From assembly GCA_947074125.1 (NCBI GenBank), contig CAMTOM010000056.1, forward strand, positions 1 through 7,906: 7,906 bases of DNA, in the 5' to 3' direction. Below the pieces are notes generated by a model. That model was not told the DNA's origin, did not search any database, and worked only from the letters and a program-made list of their open reading frames with translations. This DNA comes from an uncultured Desulfovibrionaceae bacterium (GTDB taxonomy: Bacteria; Desulfobacterota; Desulfovibrionia; Desulfovibrionales; Desulfovibrionaceae). The position numbers and the translations under genes were made by a program. This document shows, piece after piece, positions 5,919-7,906 of the stretch (its first letter is position 1; each line of letters begins with the position of its first letter).

Positions 5919-7478
5919 TCAGTCTTCGAGCCCATCCAGCATTTCCCGAATGGATTGTCCATTGGGGGCAATGGCTCTGGGATTGGTATTGAGAATTCTG
6001 CGCCAGGCAGCTTTACCTTCTTTACGTTTGCCCAGATCAAAGTAGAGAACAACACCCTCATTGAAAAAGGCATTTTGATGTCGTGGATCAATACGGGTAG
6101 CACGTTGGAACAGCGTAACTGCTTTTTCTGGCTGACCAACTTCTCTATACATAATACCGAGATCTGTAAGAACATCAGGATTATCAGGGCGCAATTTCAG
6201 TGATTCATTATAAGCGCGAATAGCTTTTTGGGGTTCCTGTACATCAAAATACAGATTTCCCAATTCTGTCCAAAGCGCATGATTTTTAGGTGTTGTTGTC
6301 AGGGTCTGCTCTATTTCACGAATGCGCCGACGAATGTCATTGGGCATTGTGCTTGAGAGAGTGCCACCTCCCAGAGAAGATACCTGTGGCGTAAAGGGCA
6401 TATTAGGTACAGGAGGTTTGGCAGCAAAGAAGCGGAATCCAAGAAAACCTCCAACGATGCTCACTAGCAGAAGGAGCATGGCAAAAATCCATGTCTTTTT
6501 TGACGAGCGTGGCGCGCTGTCTGTGGGGCGCATGTAAAGATGCTCTTGTGGTGCTGTGGCAGCGGGAGAAGCCTGTAAAGGCGTGGCAGCAGGAGATTCG
6601 GTAACAGTGGCTGATGGTGCAGGAGCTGGCTGGCTTTGCTGCACACCTGCATCTTCCGTAGCTTGTGTCACAACAGGTGATGGGATCTGGGGCGCAGCAA
6701 AGGTAACATTTTCTGTTGTTGGAACAGTACGTGCTACAAACACAGGTTCTTCCAGGTCACCTTGTGTTGCGGTATCCTGCTCAATGGGTTCTTGTTGGGC
6801 TGAAGTGCCAAATCCCGCTTTGGGCATGTGCTCTGGCGCTTCCCTGTATGTTTCACCAGGAATTTTTCCGGTAACAAAAACTTGTTCTACAGTGTTTTCT
6901 TCTCCCAATTCTGCAAGAAGCTCTTCGGAAACTTTCCCGTCATTATCATCTTCGTCATCTTCGTCAGTATCGCTATTGGGAGTTTCCTGAGCAGGCGTGA
7001 CAGCTTCCTGTGCTTCAGATACACTCTTTTGTGTGGTAGATGTGTCTGCATCAGAAGCGCTGGGTGGGGACGGTACTTTGCCTACAACAAAGACCTGTTC
7101 AGGGGCAGTTTCATCGAATTCTGGCAGGGCTTCCTCTGACAGTTCTTCCTGATCGGTATGGGCAGCAGGCGATGTTTGTTCTTGCTGTGATGCAGTATCT
7201 GCGCCATGCGATGCGGGAGCTTCCTCCATTGAGGAGAAGGCATCGGCAGTGTCTGAAGGAAAGAAGTCTTCTGTCTGGAAAGGCGCTATTGTATCTGCAG
7301 ATGTGGCTGCCGTTTCTATTGTATTCTGAGCAGAATGTACCGATGTGGCCACACTATCGGAAGGTGTGGTCTGCGGTTGGGAAGATTCAGATACAGCATT
7401 TTCCTGTCTTTTTGGGGGAACAGGAGCAACTCTGTTGGAAGGTCTTGCTGTTCGTGAAGATTTTTTTTTCTTGGCCAT
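5919..7478 (-). CDS. Single-pass membrane protein with three C-terminal TPRs, 519 aa
   Basis: The protein begins MAKKKKSSRT and has a long, low-complexity, acidic N-terminal region (about 1-325, with a DEDDEDDND-type stretch at 172-180), one membrane helix (about 329-351) preceded by RSSKK, and three tetratricopeptide repeats at about 399-432, 433-466 and 467-500. The TPRs show the usual pattern (W..LG..Y......KA...Y...L...P). The positive-inside rule puts the N-terminus in the cytoplasm and the TPRs in the periplasm. TPRs usually bind proteins or peptides, so a scaffolding role is likely; the partner is unknown. The N-terminal region carries three copies of a PEQVFVVGKVP-type motif (126-136, 197-207, 243-253). 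ATG 7478 is chosen because GAGG lies 8 nt upstream; an in-frame TTG seven codons earlier (7499) has no comparable site. A run of nine A bases encodes Lys codons 4-6. The stop lies 30 bp before the 7TM receptor gene, and a shared operon is likely. Confidence 0.87.
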   Translation of the reverse strand: MAKKKKSSRTARPSNRVAPVPPKRQENAVSESSQPQTTPSDSVATSVHSAQNTIETAATSADTIAPFQTEDFFPSDTADAFSSMEEAPASHGADTASQQEQTSPAAHTDQEELSEEALPEFDETAPEQVFVVGKVPSPPSASDADTSTTQKSVSEAQEAVTPAQETPNSDTDEDDEDDNDGKVSEELLAELGEENTVEQVFVTGKIPGETYREAPEHMPKAGFGTSAQQEPIEQDTATQGDLEEPVFVARTVPTTENVTFAAPQIPSPVVTQATEDAGVQQSQPAPAPSATVTESPAATPLQASPAATAPQEHLYMRPTDSAPRSSKKTWIFAMLLLLVSIVGGFLGFRFFAAKPPVPNMPFTPQVSSLGGGTLSSTMPNDIRRRIREIEQTLTTTPKNHALWTELGNLYFDVQEPQKAIRAYNESLKLRPDNPDVLTDLGIMYREVGQPEKAVTLFQRATRIDPRHQNAFFNEGVVLYFDLGKRKEGKAAWRRILNTNPRAIAPNGQSIREMLDGLED

Positions 7479-7576
7479 GAGAACATCCTCGCTGCACAAA
7501 CATGGGATTGGAAAGTGTACCTGTCTGAAGCACCTTTATATCGGAAGCTTTGCGCTGTCGTTCTACCAGTGCGACG

Positions 7577-7640
7577 AGGCCACAGAGCTATATAAAGAAT
7601 CCAGATGCGAGTAACACTTCATTAGCTTAATCTGTGGCCT
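7577..7640. repeat. Long-spaced 10-bp inverted repeat in the TPR gene leader
   Basis: AGGCCACAGA (7577-7586) is exactly complementary in reverse to TCTGTGGCCT (7631-7640), with 44 nt between. GCT and AGC next to the arms could extend the pairing across a TTAA bulge. It lies 99-162 bp upstream of the TPR start, so it could form a leader-RNA stem or be a looped operator. A chance match of this length in a few hundred bases is not negligible. Confidence 0.35.
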
Positions 7641-7682
7641 TCAAAGAGGCAAGCAGAAGTAGAGAAGAAATTTCATTTTCCT

Positions 7683-7707
7683 AAAAGTATTCGGCGGATA
7701 TACTTTT
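7683..7707. repeat. AT-rich inverted repeat, operator-like or weak hairpin
   Basis: AAAAGTAT (7683-7690) and ATACTTTT (7700-7707) are perfect 8-bp inverted arms around a 9-nt centre (TCGGCGGAT). Each arm has one G-C pair, so as RNA it would be weak; as DNA it resembles a dimeric-regulator site. It sits between the upstream terminator and the TPR gene and overlaps the -10 of a weak promoter candidate. Function is inferred only. Confidence 0.4.
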
Positions 7708-7723
7708 TGCTATATTCCTGCAA
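7697..7723 (-). promoter_or_regulatory. Weak sigma70-type promoter candidate for the TPR gene
   Basis: On the minus strand TTGCAG (7723-7718) is followed after 15 nt by TATATC (7702-7697). The spacer is shorter than the preferred 17 nt, and TTCTTG with an 18-nt spacer is an alternative -35. It lies just downstream of the upstream terminator, where a promoter for the TPR operon would be expected. The leader would be about 210 nt. Sequence match alone is weak. Confidence 0.2.
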
Positions 7724-7734
7724 GAATTTATTCT

Positions 7735-7775
7735 GTAAAAATCTGGCAGTAGAAATGGGAATCCGACTGCCAGAT
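7735..7775 (-). terminator. Intrinsic terminator of the gene ending at 7800
   Basis: ATCTGGCAGT (7741-7750) and ACTGCCAGAT (7766-7775) form a perfect 10-bp inverted repeat with a 15-nt loop. One more A-T pair can form when the flanking bases are read on the minus strand, where the hairpin is followed directly by a T run (GATTTTTAC). The T tract is on the minus-strand side only, so it ends transcription from the partial gene at 7800-7906 and separates it from the TPR gene transcript. Confidence 0.8.
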
Positions 7776-7799
7776 TATGAATAAACAACGTAAGACTGC

Positions 7800-7906
7800 T
7801 TATTTTTGAGTTTGGGGTGTCTGGTTGGGTTTTTCTATTTCTTCTTTTGACTGCTCCTGTTGGTCAGTAATAGAGCTTACCAACATACTCACACTCCCGT
7901 TATACA
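7800..7906 (-). CDS. C-terminal end of an unidentified gene (5' part outside window)
   Basis: An open minus-strand frame enters at the window edge and ends at TAA (7802-7800). It encodes about 35 residues, including NGSVSMLVSSITD followed by a hydrophilic tail rich in Gln, Glu, Lys and Pro (EQSKEEIEK, TPQTQK at the end). The tail looks like a flexible C-terminus. The case for a real gene end is the strong terminator hairpin that starts 25 bp beyond the stop. Nothing visible identifies the family. Confidence 0.55.
   Translation of the reverse strand, partial: YNGSVSMLVSSITDQQEQSKEEIEKPNQTPQTQK

Noticed and set aside
5886..5921. Stop readthrough or selenocysteine fusion of the TPR and receptor proteins
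   Set aside because: The frames match, but the receptor begins with a clear signal peptide and the TPR protein ends naturally after its third repeat; no SECIS-like stem is evident.
7501..7640. tRNA-like stretch on the minus strand (GGTAGAAC near 7560)
   Set aside because: No T-arm GTTCGANTCC consensus or acceptor stem could be paired around it.

Overview
All convincing genes lie on the minus strand, so transcription runs from high to low coordinates. The content is chromosomal: a 7TM signalling receptor, a TPR membrane protein, a lipoprotein and a Usp-like fragment. I see no insertion sequence, integrase, tRNA, rRNA or CRISPR array. The gene types (7TMR-DISM receptor, small lipoprotein, TPR protein with one membrane anchor) and moderate GC suggest a Gram-negative deltaproteobacterium, possibly of the Desulfovibrio group. 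That placement rests on family resemblance from memory, not on a search.

In transcription order: (1) 7906-7800 is the C-terminal end of an unidentified gene, followed by a good intrinsic terminator (7775-7735). (2) 7740-7479 is a leader region of about 260 bp with two inverted repeats, a weak promoter candidate and a possible 11-codon leader ORF. (3) 7478-5919 encodes a 519-residue protein with a long acidic cytoplasmic N-terminus, one membrane helix and three C-terminal TPRs, predicted periplasmic. (4) After 30 bp, 5888-1326 encodes a 1520-residue protein with signal peptide, DISMED2 sensor, seven membrane helices, a decayed histidine-kinase ATPase domain, a decayed receiver, a Pro/Ser/Thr-rich linker of about 690 residues and a C-terminal Hpt-like domain that keeps its histidine. 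(5) 1176-418 encodes a 252-residue lipoprotein. (6) 263-81 is a short ORF resembling the N-terminal third of a universal stress protein; it stops early.

The most notable content is the pair TPR protein plus pseudo-hybrid 7TM receptor. The receptor has the layout of a hybrid sensor kinase, but its kinase and receiver domains have lost the residues needed for phosphotransfer, while the terminal Hpt histidine survives. One reading is a receptor scaffold whose Hpt is phosphorylated in trans. The TPR protein, translated just before it, carries three copies of a short VFVxGKxP-type motif in its cytoplasmic tail and could be a partner. That coupling is inferred only from gene order and spacing.
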